This document shows, piece by piece, positions 44,463 through 52,915 of a stretch of 64,000 nt of DNA; the stretch's first letter is position 1, and every line of letters begins with the position of its first letter. The DNA comes from Pseudomonas marginalis (GTDB lineage Bacteria; Pseudomonadota; Gammaproteobacteria; Pseudomonadales; Pseudomonadaceae). The stretch spans positions 935,001-999,000 of the forward strand of contig NZ_JALJWV010000001.1 in assembly GCF_024169655.1 (NCBI RefSeq), given 5' to 3'. The notes under the pieces were generated by a model. That model saw nothing but the letters and a program-made list of their open reading frames with translations. It had not been told where the DNA came from and did no database searches. The position numbers and the translations under genes were made by a program.

Positions 44463-47400
44463 TTAATGTGTGGTCGCCAACGCGGGCGTTGGTGTGGGCC
44501 TGTGGAAAAACTTCTCAAGGTACAAGTATATGACCGGCGTGGTGAACAACGTCAGCGCCTGGCTCACCAGCAAGCCGCCGACCACCGCGATCCCCAACGG
44601 TTGGCGCAGTTCCGCGCCGGGGCCTGCGCCGAGCATCAGCGGCACGGCGCCGAGCAGGGCGGCGAGGGTGGTCATGATGATCGGCCGGAACCGCGTGACG
44701 CAGGCTTCGTAGATCGCTTCCTGCGGCGGCAGGCCTCGGACCCGCTGGGCTTCGAGGGCGAAGTCGATCATCAGGATGCCGTTCTTCTTCACGATGCCGA
44801 TCAGCAACACCAGGCCGATCAGGGCCATGATCGAAAAGTCCTGGCCCAGCAGCCACAACATGATCAACGCGCCCAAGCCAGCCGAGGGCAGGGTGGAAAT
44901 GATCGTCAGCGGGTGGACGAAACTTTCGTACAGCACGCCGAGAATGATGTACACCGCCACCAGCGCCGCGAGGATCAGCCACGGCTGGCTGGCCAGTGAA
45001 CTCTGGAACGCCTGGGCCGCGCCCTGGAAGTTGCCGAGGATGCTGGCCGGCATGCCGATTTCGTTCTTGGCCTGGTCGAGCATGATCACCGCATCCCCCA
45101 ACGCCACGCCGGGCGCCAGGTTGAACGACAGGTTGGCGGCCGGGAACATGCCGTCATGGCTGATGGACAACGGGCCTACGCTGGGCGGGTCGACCTTGGC
45201 CAGGGCCGACAACGGCACCATCTCGTTGGTCAGCGGCGAGCGCAGGTAGAAATAATTCAGGCTTTCGGCTTTACCGCGTTGCTGGCTGTCGAGTTCCAGC
45301 ACCACTTGGTACTGGTTGATCTCGGTCTGGAACTCGTTGATCTGGCGCTGGCCGAACGCGTCATACAACGCCTGGTCGACATCGGTGGCGGTCAGGCCGA
45401 AGCGCGCGGCGGCCTGACGGTCGATGCTGATGTGGGTAATGCTGCCGCCCAGTTGCAGGTCGTTGGACAGGTCGCGAAACGCCGGGTTGGCGCGCAGTTT
45501 TTCGGTGAGGCGCTGGGTCCAGGTATTCAGTGTCGGGCCGTCGTTGCTCTTGAGCACGTACTGGTACTGGGCGCGGCTGGGGCCGGAACTGAGGTTGATG
45601 TCCTGGCCGGCGCGCAGGTACAGCACGATGCCCGGCACCTTCGCCAGTTTCGGGCGGATGCGGTCGATGAACTGGCTGGCGGACACATCGCGATCACCGC
45701 GGTCTTTCAGGGCGATCCAGAAGCGGCCGTTGGCGATGGTCTGGTTGCTGCCGGTGACGCCCACCGAATGGGAAAAATCCGCCACCGCCGGGTCATCCTT
45801 GACGATCTCGGCCAGGGCTTTGTGCTTGGCGACCATGTCCGGGTACGACACATCGGCCGCCGCTTCGCTGGTGCCGAGCACGAAGCCGGTGTCCTGCACC
45901 GGGAAGAAACCCTTGGGGATGAACACGTAGCCGAGCACCGCCAGCGCCAGCGTGACCACGAAGATCGCCAGCATGCTGCGTTGATGGGCCAGGGCGCGGC
46001 GCAGGTTGCGTGCGTAACCGGCCAGCAGACGTTCGCTGAAACCAGGTTTGGCGTTGGCAGGATGGCTCGGGGCGCGCATGAACAGCGCCGCCAGGGTCGG
46101 CGCCAGGGTCAGCGAGACCACCACCGAAATCAGGATGGTCGAGGTCGCCGTCAGCGCGAACTCCTTGAACAAGCGCCCGACCACGCCGCCCATGAACAGC
46201 AGCGGAATGAACGCCGCCACCAGCGAAAAGCTGATGGACACCACGGTAAAGCCAATCTCGCCGGCGCCTTTGATCGCCGCTTCGCGCTTGCCCAGTCCGG
46301 CTTCGAGATGGCGGTGAATGTTCTCCACCACCACGATCGCATCGTCCACCACAAAACCCACGGAGATGACGATCGCCACCAGGGTCAGGTTGTTCAGGCT
46401 GAAGCCCATCAGGTACATCAAGGCGAAACTGGCGATCAGCGACACCCCGAGCACACTCGACACAATCAACGTCGCCGACAACTGCCGCAGGAACAACGCC
46501 ATCACCGCCACCACCAGCAACACGGCGATCAGCAGGGTCACTTCCACTTCATGCAGGGAGGCGCGGATGGTCTTGGTGCGGTCGCTCAACACACTGACCT
46601 GCACCGACGCCGGCAGCATGGCCTGCAGGCGCGGCAGTTGCGCTTGAATGCGGTCGACGGTTTCGACGATGTTCGCGCCGGGCTGGCGCGAGATCACCAG
46701 GTTGACCCCCGGCGTATCGCCGGACCACGCCTGTACGTAGGCGTTTTCCGAACCGTTGATGACTTTGGCGATGTCGCGCAGTTGAACTGGCGCGCCATTC
46801 TTGTAGGACACGATCAGTTGGGCGTAGTCCTCAGGCTGAAACAACTGGTCGTTGGTCGACAGGGTCGACACGCTGTTCTCCCCGTAGATCGCGCCTTTGG
46901 CCAGGTTCAGGCTCGACTGCTGGATCGCCAGGCGGATGTCGGCCAGGGTCAGGCCGATGGCCGCGAGTTTGTCGGGCGAAGCCTGCACGCGAATCGCCGG
47001 GCGTTGCTGGCCGGTGATGTTGATCTGGCCGACGCCGTCGATCTGGCTGATTTGCCGTGCCAGCAGGGTTTCCACGTAATCGCTCAGCTCGGTGCTGGGC
47101 ATGCTGGCGGAACTGACGCTGAGGATCAGCACCGGGCTGTCCGCCGGGTTGACCTTTTTCCAGGTCGGCAGGTTCGGCATATCGCTGGGCAGCTTGCCGG
47201 AGGCGGTGTTGATCGCCGCCTGGACTTCCTGGGCGGCGGTGTCGATGCTCTTGTTCAGGGTGAATTGCAGGGTCAAGAGGCTGGAGCCCAAGGCGCTGCT
47301 GGAGGTCATCTGGGTCATGCCGGGGATGGCGCTGAATTGCACCTCCAGGGGCGTGGCCACCGACGAAGCCATGGTGTCCGGGCTGGCGCCGGGCAGTTGC

Positions 47401-47558
47401 GCGCTGACCTGGATCGTCGGAAATTCCGCTTCCGGCAGTGGGGCGATGGCCAGTTGCGGGAAGGCAATCAGCCCGAGCAACACCAGGGCGAAGGTCAGCA
47501 GCAGCGTCGCGACCGGGTGGTCGACGCACCAGGCCGACGGCGAGCGGCTGGCGTTCAT
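44463..47558 (-). CDS. RND efflux pump inner-membrane subunit, HAE1 type (MdtC/MuxC-like)
   Basis: This 1031-residue proton-driven exporter has twelve transmembrane helices and two large periplasmic loops. The helix-4 proton-relay motif is VGFVVDDAIVVVENI with the paired Asp. The N-terminus FPQLAIAPLPEAEFPTIQVSAQLPGAS and other blocks resemble MdtB/MdtC and MuxB/MuxC, which export drugs, rather than the metal pumps CzcA/CusA, although the adjoining two-component system is of the metal type. Only one permease and no outer-membrane channel gene are in the operon, so it must borrow a channel. It overlaps the membrane-fusion gene by 4 nt and lies 14 bp before the regulator. Confidence 0.92.
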   Translation of the reverse strand: MNASRSPSAWCVDHPVATLLLTFALVLLGLIAFPQLAIAPLPEAEFPTIQVSAQLPGASPDTMASSVATPLEVQFSAIPGMTQMTSSSALGSSLLTLQFTLNKSIDTAAQEVQAAINTASGKLPSDMPNLPTWKKVNPADSPVLILSVSSASMPSTELSDYVETLLARQISQIDGVGQINITGQQRPAIRVQASPDKLAAIGLTLADIRLAIQQSSLNLAKGAIYGENSVSTLSTNDQLFQPEDYAQLIVSYKNGAPVQLRDIAKVINGSENAYVQAWSGDTPGVNLVISRQPGANIVETVDRIQAQLPRLQAMLPASVQVSVLSDRTKTIRASLHEVEVTLLIAVLLVVAVMALFLRQLSATLIVSSVLGVSLIASFALMYLMGFSLNNLTLVAIVISVGFVVDDAIVVVENIHRHLEAGLGKREAAIKGAGEIGFTVVSISFSLVAAFIPLLFMGGVVGRLFKEFALTATSTILISVVVSLTLAPTLAALFMRAPSHPANAKPGFSERLLAGYARNLRRALAHQRSMLAIFVVTLALAVLGYVFIPKGFFPVQDTGFVLGTSEAAADVSYPDMVAKHKALAEIVKDDPAVADFSHSVGVTGSNQTIANGRFWIALKDRGDRDVSASQFIDRIRPKLAKVPGIVLYLRAGQDINLSSGPSRAQYQYVLKSNDGPTLNTWTQRLTEKLRANPAFRDLSNDLQLGGSITHISIDRQAAARFGLTATDVDQALYDAFGQRQINEFQTEINQYQVVLELDSQQRGKAESLNYFYLRSPLTNEMVPLSALAKVDPPSVGPLSISHDGMFPAANLSFNLAPGVALGDAVIMLDQAKNEIGMPASILGNFQGAAQAFQSSLASQPWLILAALVAVYIILGVLYESFVHPLTIISTLPSAGLGALIMLWLLGQDFSIMALIGLVLLIGIVKKNGILMIDFALEAQRVRGLPPQEAIYEACVTRFRPIIMTTLAALLGAVPLMLGAGPGAELRQPLGIAVVGGLLVSQALTLFTTPVIYLYLEKFFHRPTPTPALATTH

Positions 47559-48721
47559 GGTTGCACCTTGGCGTCGACGGTCTGGATCACTTGCGGTGGC
47601 TCTTTGAGCACCTCGACCTGAGCGCCGGCCTTGAGCCGCGACTGGCCGTCGCTGACCAGCACATCACCGGCCTGTACGCCCTTGATGAGCGTCACATCGC
47701 TGTTCTGGTAGGTGACCTGCACCGGCACCACCTCCACCTTGTCGCCGTTGACCCGGTACACAAAGTGCGCGTCCAGCCCGCGTTGCACCACGGTCGGCGG
47801 CACCACCAGGGCGTTCTTGTCGAGGCCGGTCTGGATCTTGATGCTCACCAGTTGCCCCGGCCACAGGCGCTGCGTGGCGTTGTTGAACTCGGCCTTGGCG
47901 CGCAGGGTGCCGGTGGTGGAACTGATCTGGTTGTCGATCAGGCTCAAGTGGCCTTCGCCGAGCAGGTCGCCGGTCTGGCCGTCGGTGTCGGCGCCCAGGT
48001 AGGCGTCGACGCTGGCTGGGACGGGGGCCGCGATCAGGCCTTGCAAGGTGGGCAACATCTGTTGCGGCAAGGAAAACTCGACAGCAATCGGGTCGATCTG
48101 CGTGACCGAGAACAGGCCCTGGGTATCGCTCGTGCGCAGGAAGTTGCCTTCATCCACCGTGCGAATCCCCACGCGGCCGCTGACCGGTGAGCGAATCTGA
48201 GTGTAGGAAAGCTGCACCTTTTCCGCATCAATCGCGGCCTGATTGCCCTGGACGGTGGCCTTGAGCTGGTTGACCAGGGCTTGCTGCTGGTCATAGGTCT
48301 GCTTGGACACGCCGTCGTCGACACTCAATGCCTTGTAGCGCTTGAGGTTGATCAGCGCTACTTGCAGTTGCGCCTGGTTTTCTCCCAACTGCGCCTTGGC
48401 CTGGTCGAGGCTGGCGCGGATCGAGCGGTCATCGATGGTCGCCAACAGATCCCCGGCCTTGACCCGCTGGCCTTCCTTGACCAGCAATTGGGTGAGGATG
48501 CCGTCGACCTGCGGGCGGATCACCACGTTGTGCAACGACAGCACCGTGCCAATGCCGCTGACGAAACGCGGGATGTCCTGTTGCGCCACGCTCACCACCC
48601 GTACTGGGATTGCCGTCGGCGCCGCCAGCCTGGTTTTGGCCGGTCGCGTCAGCGCCCAGGCTGCAATCGCCAGCACCAGCAGGACACCCACGATCAGGGC
48701 AGTTTTTCGTTTAATTTGCAT
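47555..48721 (-). CDS. RND membrane-fusion (periplasmic adaptor) protein, MdtA-like
   Basis: This 388-residue adaptor has an N-terminal signal-anchor (MQIKRKTALIVGVLLVLAIAAWAL), a lipoyl/barrel-sandwich domain (VRPQVDGILTQLLVKEGQRVKAGDLLATID), an alpha-helical hairpin (about 95-150) and the matching second lipoyl half (YTQIRSPVSGRVGIR). It bridges the RND pump and an outer-membrane channel. ATG 48721 is preferred to an upstream TTG, although neither has a strong ribosome site. It is the first gene of a four-gene operon (adaptor, pump, response regulator, kinase). Confidence 0.9.
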   Translation of the reverse strand: MQIKRKTALIVGVLLVLAIAAWALTRPAKTRLAAPTAIPVRVVSVAQQDIPRFVSGIGTVLSLHNVVIRPQVDGILTQLLVKEGQRVKAGDLLATIDDRSIRASLDQAKAQLGENQAQLQVALINLKRYKALSVDDGVSKQTYDQQQALVNQLKATVQGNQAAIDAEKVQLSYTQIRSPVSGRVGIRTVDEGNFLRTSDTQGLFSVTQIDPIAVEFSLPQQMLPTLQGLIAAPVPASVDAYLGADTDGQTGDLLGEGHLSLIDNQISSTTGTLRAKAEFNNATQRLWPGQLVSIKIQTGLDKNALVVPPTVVQRGLDAHFVYRVNGDKVEVVPVQVTYQNSDVTLIKGVQAGDVLVSDGQSRLKAGAQVEVLKEPPQVIQTVDAKVQP

Positions 48722-48802
48722 GGGGGTGAGGCGCCAGGGCAAAGGAACGGAAGAGTGAGGTGTCTTTATAGCCCGTCAACCCGGTCAGCAAGGTGACTGC
48801 TA

Positions 48803-48820
48803 ACTGACAGCGCTGTCAGT
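48803..48820. promoter_or_regulatory. Perfect 18-bp palindrome, probable CusR/CopR-type operator
   Basis: ACTGACAGCGCTGTCAGT is a perfect palindrome that contains TGACA-N4-TGTCA, the spacing of boxes bound by CusR/CopR-type regulators. It lies 82 bp upstream of the adaptor gene start and between divergent genes. The response regulator encoded at 43771-44448 is the obvious candidate to bind it. Confidence 0.7.
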
Positions 48821-48848
48821 AAACGCCGACCATTCGTACAGGCAGTGG

Positions 48849-48876
48849 TTAAAGATCTGAAGGGCGCAGGTATACT
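48849..48876 (+). promoter_or_regulatory. Possible sigma70 promoter of the small 77-residue gene
   Basis: A good -10 hexamer TATACT at 48871-48876 is preceded at 16-base spacing by a weak -35 candidate TTAAAG (48849-48854). The distance to the start codon at 48937 is about 55 bases. Confidence 0.5.
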
Positions 48877-48936
48877 GCGCGCCAGTGTGGGCCACAAGCT
48901 GGCCCCGCATCATTTTTTGCATGCTCCGGAGCTTCC

Positions 48937-49170
48937 ATGACTTCCCCGACACAACCCCCTGTTGAAGCGGCCGACCTCGTCGATCCGGCCAGCGCCGAAG
49001 GCGTTGAAAAAACCGAGATCCCGGCGTTTAAGTTTCCGTTCAAACTGGGTGAACTGGCCGGGGCCAAGAATGCCGCCCAGCCTTGGTACAAGAATGGCGC
49101 GAAGAACGGGCACACCAAGTCCCCAGGCATGGCGCCGCCGGGCACTCGTCGTTCGATGGGTAAACGCTGA
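48937..49170 (+). CDS. Small conserved-looking protein of unknown function
   Basis: I do not recognise this 77-residue protein. It has no signal peptide or membrane helix. The first 25 residues are acidic and Pro/Ala-rich; the middle has IPAFKFPFKLGELAGAKN; the end is basic and Gly/Pro/Arg-rich (PPGTRRSMGKR). It is probably partly disordered and could bind nucleic acid or a protein surface. Coding status is supported by GGAG placed 6 bases before the ATG and a good -10 element upstream. It is divergent from the efflux operon across the 18-bp palindrome, so it might share regulation. Confidence 0.7.
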   Translation: MTSPTQPPVEAADLVDPASAEGVEKTEIPAFKFPFKLGELAGAKNAAQPWYKNGAKNGHTKSPGMAPPGTRRSMGKR

Positions 49171-49339
49171 GAGTAATACGTCGCACGCTGTGTCGGCTAT
49201 GCCCTACAACGTCCGCTGATATTTCTGATTGTAGAGCCACAACCGTTTCTTGAAAGCTTGCACGGCCTCCGCTGCGCTCCGGCTTTTTCCGCCGGGGCGG
49301 GATGGTTGAGGCTGGACTTTCCGGAAAAGGACGTTTCCT

Positions 49340-50122
49340 GTGGCTCTGATACACATTTGTGCCGTGCTCGCGTTATTGCTGGCGGCCGATAGCGTTGCCG
49401 CCGGTGAGCCGCCACGGCGCGAAATCCGTTTTGCCGTCGCTGCGCAATTCTCCCCCTTCCAGAGCCGCGACCCGCAAGGCCAACTGGTCGGCCTGAACAT
49501 CGACCTGGGTAACGCCCTGTGCGTGCAGTTGAATGTGCGCTGCACCTGGGTCGATCAGGTGCTGGTGGAAAATTTCCCGGCCCTTGATGCCCGGCAATTC
49601 GACGCAATCATGGGCATGGCGCCTACATCGCTACGTCGGCGCTCGGTGAGTTTTACCGATGAACTCTATCCGTTCACCACGCGCCTGGTCGCCCGCAGAA
49701 CATCCGGCCTGCTGCCGACCGTGCGCTCGCTCAAGGGCAAGCGTGTCGGGGTGTTGCTGGGCAGTAATCGCGAAGCTTTCGCCCTTGCGCAGTGGGCGCC
49801 CAAGGGCGTTATCGTCAAGAGCTTCTGGCTCAATGACGAACTGGCTCGCAGCCTGGTGGCGGGGGATATCGATGCGACCCTGCAAGGCACCGTGGAAATC
49901 CGTGAGGCGCTGCTCGATACCGTCGATGGCCAGGACTTTGACTTCCTCGGCCCCGCCATTTCGGCCGAGCTATTGGGCAGCGGCGTGGCAATCGCGGTGC
50001 GCAAGCCCGATACGGCCCTGCGCAATGCCCTCAACTGCGCCCTTGAACAACTGATGCAAAGCGGCGAATACCAGCGGATCATTCAGCCCTACCGCCTGGA
50101 TGCAATCCCCGTCGCGCCATGA
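49340..50122 (+). CDS. Solitary periplasmic amino-acid-type substrate-binding protein
   Basis: This 260-residue protein has a short signal peptide (hydrophobic 4-15, cut near SVAAGEP) and a bacterial extracellular solute-binding family 3 domain. It begins with EIRFAVAAQFSPFQSRDPQGQLVGLNIDLGNALC and includes GKRVGVLLGSNREAF, the usual hinge region. It starts with GTG, with AAAGG upstream. Such proteins normally feed polar-amino-acid ABC importers or act as sensor partners, but no permease or ATPase gene is adjacent. Ligand unknown. The 169 bp before it hold no gene I can support. Confidence 0.85.
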   Translation: MALIHICAVLALLLAADSVAAGEPPRREIRFAVAAQFSPFQSRDPQGQLVGLNIDLGNALCVQLNVRCTWVDQVLVENFPALDARQFDAIMGMAPTSLRRRSVSFTDELYPFTTRLVARRTSGLLPTVRSLKGKRVGVLLGSNREAFALAQWAPKGVIVKSFWLNDELARSLVAGDIDATLQGTVEIREALLDTVDGQDFDFLGPAISAELLGSGVAIAVRKPDTALRNALNCALEQLMQSGEYQRIIQPYRLDAIPVAP

Positions 50123-50215
50123 TCGCAAAGTAATTGCTCGTTTCGCTGCGCGGGGTGATCGCCGTGTTGCCTGGGCAACTCTCGGCGGTATACGTGCGCT
50201 GGGGCACCGTGCCCG

Positions 50216-50698
50216 TCAGTCCTCGGTAACCGCATCGCGCAGCACAAACACCATGCCAGCACTTTCGTAGAGCTGCCGAGCACGTTGGTTGCTTTCCAGG
50301 ACCTTGAGGTCCACATAGGGTTCGCCGCGCTGCTTGAACACCTGGAAGGCGTGCAGCAACAAGGCGCGGCCCAGCCCCTGGCCCTGGGCGCAGGGATGGA
50401 CGGCGAGGTTCTTGATGAAGGCGCTGGTCCAGCACTGGGCCACGCCGAGAATACCTTCGGCATTGCTCGCCACCAGGCACAACGTGGGGTCGAACTCGGC
50501 ATCGGTCACGAACTGCTGCCGCCAGGTTTGCAGGTTGGCGACGCGGCCGCCGCCTTGTGCCTGGGTCATGCACAACACCGCATGAATCGCCGGGGCGCAT
50601 TCGTCGCGGTAGTGATCCAGCTGTGTCCCGGCCGGCCACTGCGGCGCGGGCAGGTCACGGGTGAGGTCGCGGCGTAGCAGTTGGAAATACTCGGTCAC
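50216..50698 (-). CDS. GNAT-family N-acetyltransferase
   Basis: This 160-residue GNAT protein transfers an acetyl group from acetyl-CoA to an unknown acceptor. Motif A, the acetyl-CoA pyrophosphate loop, is seen as VHPCAQGQGLGRALL (Q/RxxGxG/A type), followed by motif B LESNQRARQLYESAGM. The start is GTG at 50698, 3 bases after the CheV stop codon, so it is probably translated from the cheV transcript. Substrate cannot be predicted. Confidence 0.88.
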   Translation of the reverse strand: MTEYFQLLRRDLTRDLPAPQWPAGTQLDHYRDECAPAIHAVLCMTQAQGGGRVANLQTWRQQFVTDAEFDPTLCLVASNAEGILGVAQCWTSAFIKNLAVHPCAQGQGLGRALLLHAFQVFKQRGEPYVDLKVLESNQRARQLYESAGMVFVLRDAVTED

Positions 50699-50701
50699 CG
50701 G

Positions 50702-51604
50702 TTACAGGCCCTTTTGCGCCACGGTCTGGGCGGCCACCACCAGGCATTTGGTCAACTCGGGTGAGGAGAATTTGGTCAGCACGGCGTCGGCCCCGGCCAC
50801 GCGCGCTTTTTCGCTGTTCATCGCACTGTCCAGGGAGGTGTGCAGCAGCACGTAGAGGTCCTGGAAATCGGGGGTTTCGCGCAGGGTGCGGGTGAGGGCG
50901 TAACCGTCCATTTCGGACATTTCGATGTCCGACACCACCACGTTGATTTGCCCGGCCGTGCCCTGCAACTCCAGCAGCACGTCGATGGCTTCCTTGGCGC
51001 TGCGCGCGGTGTGGCAGGTCAGGCCCAGGTTGCGCAGGGTGTGTACCGACTGTTGCAAGGCGACCTGGCTGTCATCCACTACCAGGATGCGCGCATTGCC
51101 CAGCACTTCGGCCTCTTCCATGGTCAAGTCGGTCGGCGCCATTTCAATCGGCACCGGGGCGATGGCGTGGATGACTTTTTCGATATCCAGCACCTGCACC
51201 AGGCCGCCGTCTACCTGGGTGACCCCGGTGATGAACGAGCGGTTACCGCCGGAGCCGAAGGGCGGCGGGCGGATATCGGTGGTCAGGCAATGCACGATCT
51301 TGCTCACCGCCTGCACATGCAGGCCCTGTTTGGAGCGGCTGACATCGGTGACGATCAGGCAACCGCCGTCCGGGTCCACCAACGGCATTTCGCCGAGGGC
51401 GCGACTCAGGTCGATCACCGACAGCGAGGTGCCGCGCAGCATGGCGATGCCTTTGACGTGGGGATGGGACTCCGGCAGCTTGGTCAGCGGCGGGCAGGGG
51501 ATAATTTCGCTGACTTTCAGCAGGTTAATGGCCATCAACTTGCCGCTGCGCAAGGTAAAGAGCAGAAGCGAGAGTGAGTCTGCGCGGGCTTTAGAAGTGG
51601 ACAT
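50702..51604 (-). CDS. Chemotaxis coupling protein CheV
   Basis: This 300-residue protein has an N-terminal CheW-like domain (about 10-155), which docks receptors and CheA, and a C-terminal receiver domain (about 172-297) with phospho-Asp226 in VSDIEMSEMDGYA, the acidic pair VDDSQ and Lys in LTKFSSPEL. CheV tunes chemotactic signalling by phosphorylation-dependent coupling. ATG 51604 is chosen over one at 51634 because AGAAGG precedes it. It is away from the main chemotaxis cluster, as is usual for the several CheV paralogues of pseudomonads, so I do not number it. A GNAT gene follows 3 bp later. Confidence 0.93.
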   Translation of the reverse strand: MSTSKARADSLSLLLFTLRSGKLMAINLLKVSEIIPCPPLTKLPESHPHVKGIAMLRGTSLSVIDLSRALGEMPLVDPDGGCLIVTDVSRSKQGLHVQAVSKIVHCLTTDIRPPPFGSGGNRSFITGVTQVDGGLVQVLDIEKVIHAIAPVPIEMAPTDLTMEEAEVLGNARILVVDDSQVALQQSVHTLRNLGLTCHTARSAKEAIDVLLELQGTAGQINVVVSDIEMSEMDGYALTRTLRETPDFQDLYVLLHTSLDSAMNSEKARVAGADAVLTKFSSPELTKCLVVAAQTVAQKGL

Positions 51605-51700
51605 AAAAACCTTCTGTGGATCAGGGGGGGCCATCTATGGAAGGTTATCGACTTCATCGGCCCAGGCTTTAGGGGCATGCGCCGATGAAGTCGGCTTATC

Positions 51701-52675
51701 TCAGCCCTTCCACACCTGCGGGTTGACCAAGTCCTGCGGGCGCTGGCCGAGCAGGGCGCTGCGCAGGTTGTCCAGGGCACGGTTGGCCATGGCTGCGCGG
51801 GTTTCATGGGTCGCCGAGCCGATGTGCGGCAGGGTCAGCGCATTGCTCAGTTGGAACAGCGGCGACTCGGCCAGCGGTTCCTTTTCATACACGTCCAGCC
51901 CCGCCCCGCGAATACGCTGGGTTTGCAGGGCTTCGATCAGCGCCGGTTCGTCGACTACCGGGCCGCGGGAAATATTGATCAGGATCGCGCTGGATTTCAT
52001 CAGCCCCAGCTCGCGATGGCTGATCAGGTGCCGGGTCTTTTCGCTCAACGGCACCACCAGGCAGACGAAATCCGCTTCAGCCAGTAACTGATCCAGGCTG
52101 CGCATCTGCGCGCCCAGTTCCTGTTCCAGTGCAATCTTGCGGCTGTTACCGCTGTACAGAATCGGCATGTTGAAGCCCAGGCGCCCGCGACGGGCGACGG
52201 CGGCGCCGATATTGCCCATGCCGACGATGCCCAGTGTCTTGCCATGTACGTCGCAGCCGAACAACGACGCGCCGACGCTGGCTTTCCACTGGCCGGCCTT
52301 GGTCCATGCGTCCAGCTCGGCGACCCGGCGTGCGCTGCTCATCAGCAGGGCGAAGGCCAGGTCGGCGGTGCTTTCGGTGAGGACGTCGGGGGTGTTGGTG
52401 AGCATGATCCCGCGTTCGTTGAGGTACGCCACGTCATAGTTGTCGTAGCCCACCGACACGCTGGACACCACTTCCAGTTGGCTCGCGCCTTCGAGCTGCG
52501 CACGGCCCAGCTTGCGACCCACGCCGATCAGGCCGTGGGCGTGGGGCAGGGCTTCGTTGAACTGTGCGTTGATATCGCCCAGCTTGGGGTTGGGCGCGAT
52601 CACCTCGAAATCCTGTTGCAGGCGTTCGATCATTTCCGGGGTGACGCGGCTGAAGGCGAGGACAGTCTTTTTCAT
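51701..52675 (-). CDS. D-2-hydroxyacid dehydrogenase, GhrB-like (glyoxylate/2-ketogluconate reductase)
   Basis: This 324-residue NAD(P)H-dependent reductase has the dinucleotide motif GIVGMGNIGAAVARRG. The catalytic Arg lies in NISRGPVVDE, Glu in DVYEKEPL and His in LPHIGSA. It resembles GhrB/TkrA enzymes that reduce glyoxylate, hydroxypyruvate and 2-keto-gluconate. ATG 52675 (MKKTV) is preferred to 52690; neither has a strong ribosome site. It stands alone on the minus strand between cheV and a REP-rich gap. The window's other 2-hydroxyacid dehydrogenase (636-1601) is a distinct subfamily. Confidence 0.88.
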   Translation of the reverse strand: MKKTVLAFSRVTPEMIERLQQDFEVIAPNPKLGDINAQFNEALPHAHGLIGVGRKLGRAQLEGASQLEVVSSVSVGYDNYDVAYLNERGIMLTNTPDVLTESTADLAFALLMSSARRVAELDAWTKAGQWKASVGASLFGCDVHGKTLGIVGMGNIGAAVARRGRLGFNMPILYSGNSRKIALEQELGAQMRSLDQLLAEADFVCLVVPLSEKTRHLISHRELGLMKSSAILINISRGPVVDEPALIEALQTQRIRGAGLDVYEKEPLAESPLFQLSNALTLPHIGSATHETRAAMANRALDNLRSALLGQRPQDLVNPQVWKG

Positions 52676-52756
52676 TGCAGGCGGGCTCATCGACTACGGA
52701 AGAATGCCAAGCAAGCTAACATTCCTGCCGGCAATTGTCAGGACACCGTTGAACCC

Positions 52757-52786
52757 ATGTGGGAGGGGGCAAACCCCCTCCCACAT
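52757..52786. repeat. Perfect REP hairpin (solo)
   Basis: A 13-bp perfect stem, ATGTGGGAGGGGG with its complement, closes a CAAA loop. It is a condensed REP palindrome lacking the usual partner, followed by a T-run, and may end transcripts in the plus direction. Confidence 0.75.
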
Positions 52787-52880
52787 TTTTGACCGAGTCC
52801 AGCTTCCAGGCTCAGGTTGGTTATAAGGCCGCTCCTAAGAGCAAGAGCCAAATGAGTTCTATCTGATCCATGGAGATCCA

Positions 52881-52903
52881 AATGTGGGAGGGGGCTTGCT
52901 ATC
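52881..52903. repeat. Truncated REP unit
   Basis: AATGTGGGAGGGGGCTTGCT is the first half of a REP palindrome that breaks off after CTTGCTATCG, 13 bp from the LysR stop codon. It looks like the remnant of a decayed REPIN. Confidence 0.65.
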
Positions 52904-52915
52904 GTCTGGCAGACA

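Noticed and set aside
44463..47558. Calling the RND pump a metal exporter (CzcA/CusA)
   Set aside because: Adjacent regulators are metal-type, but the permease sequence resembles MdtC/MuxC drug pumps and I saw none of the hallmarks of metal pumps.
45156..47621. 821-codon open frame on the plus strand opposite the RND pump
   Set aside because: No recognisable domain and unusual Gln/His/Arg content; the minus-strand RND permease is unmistakable.
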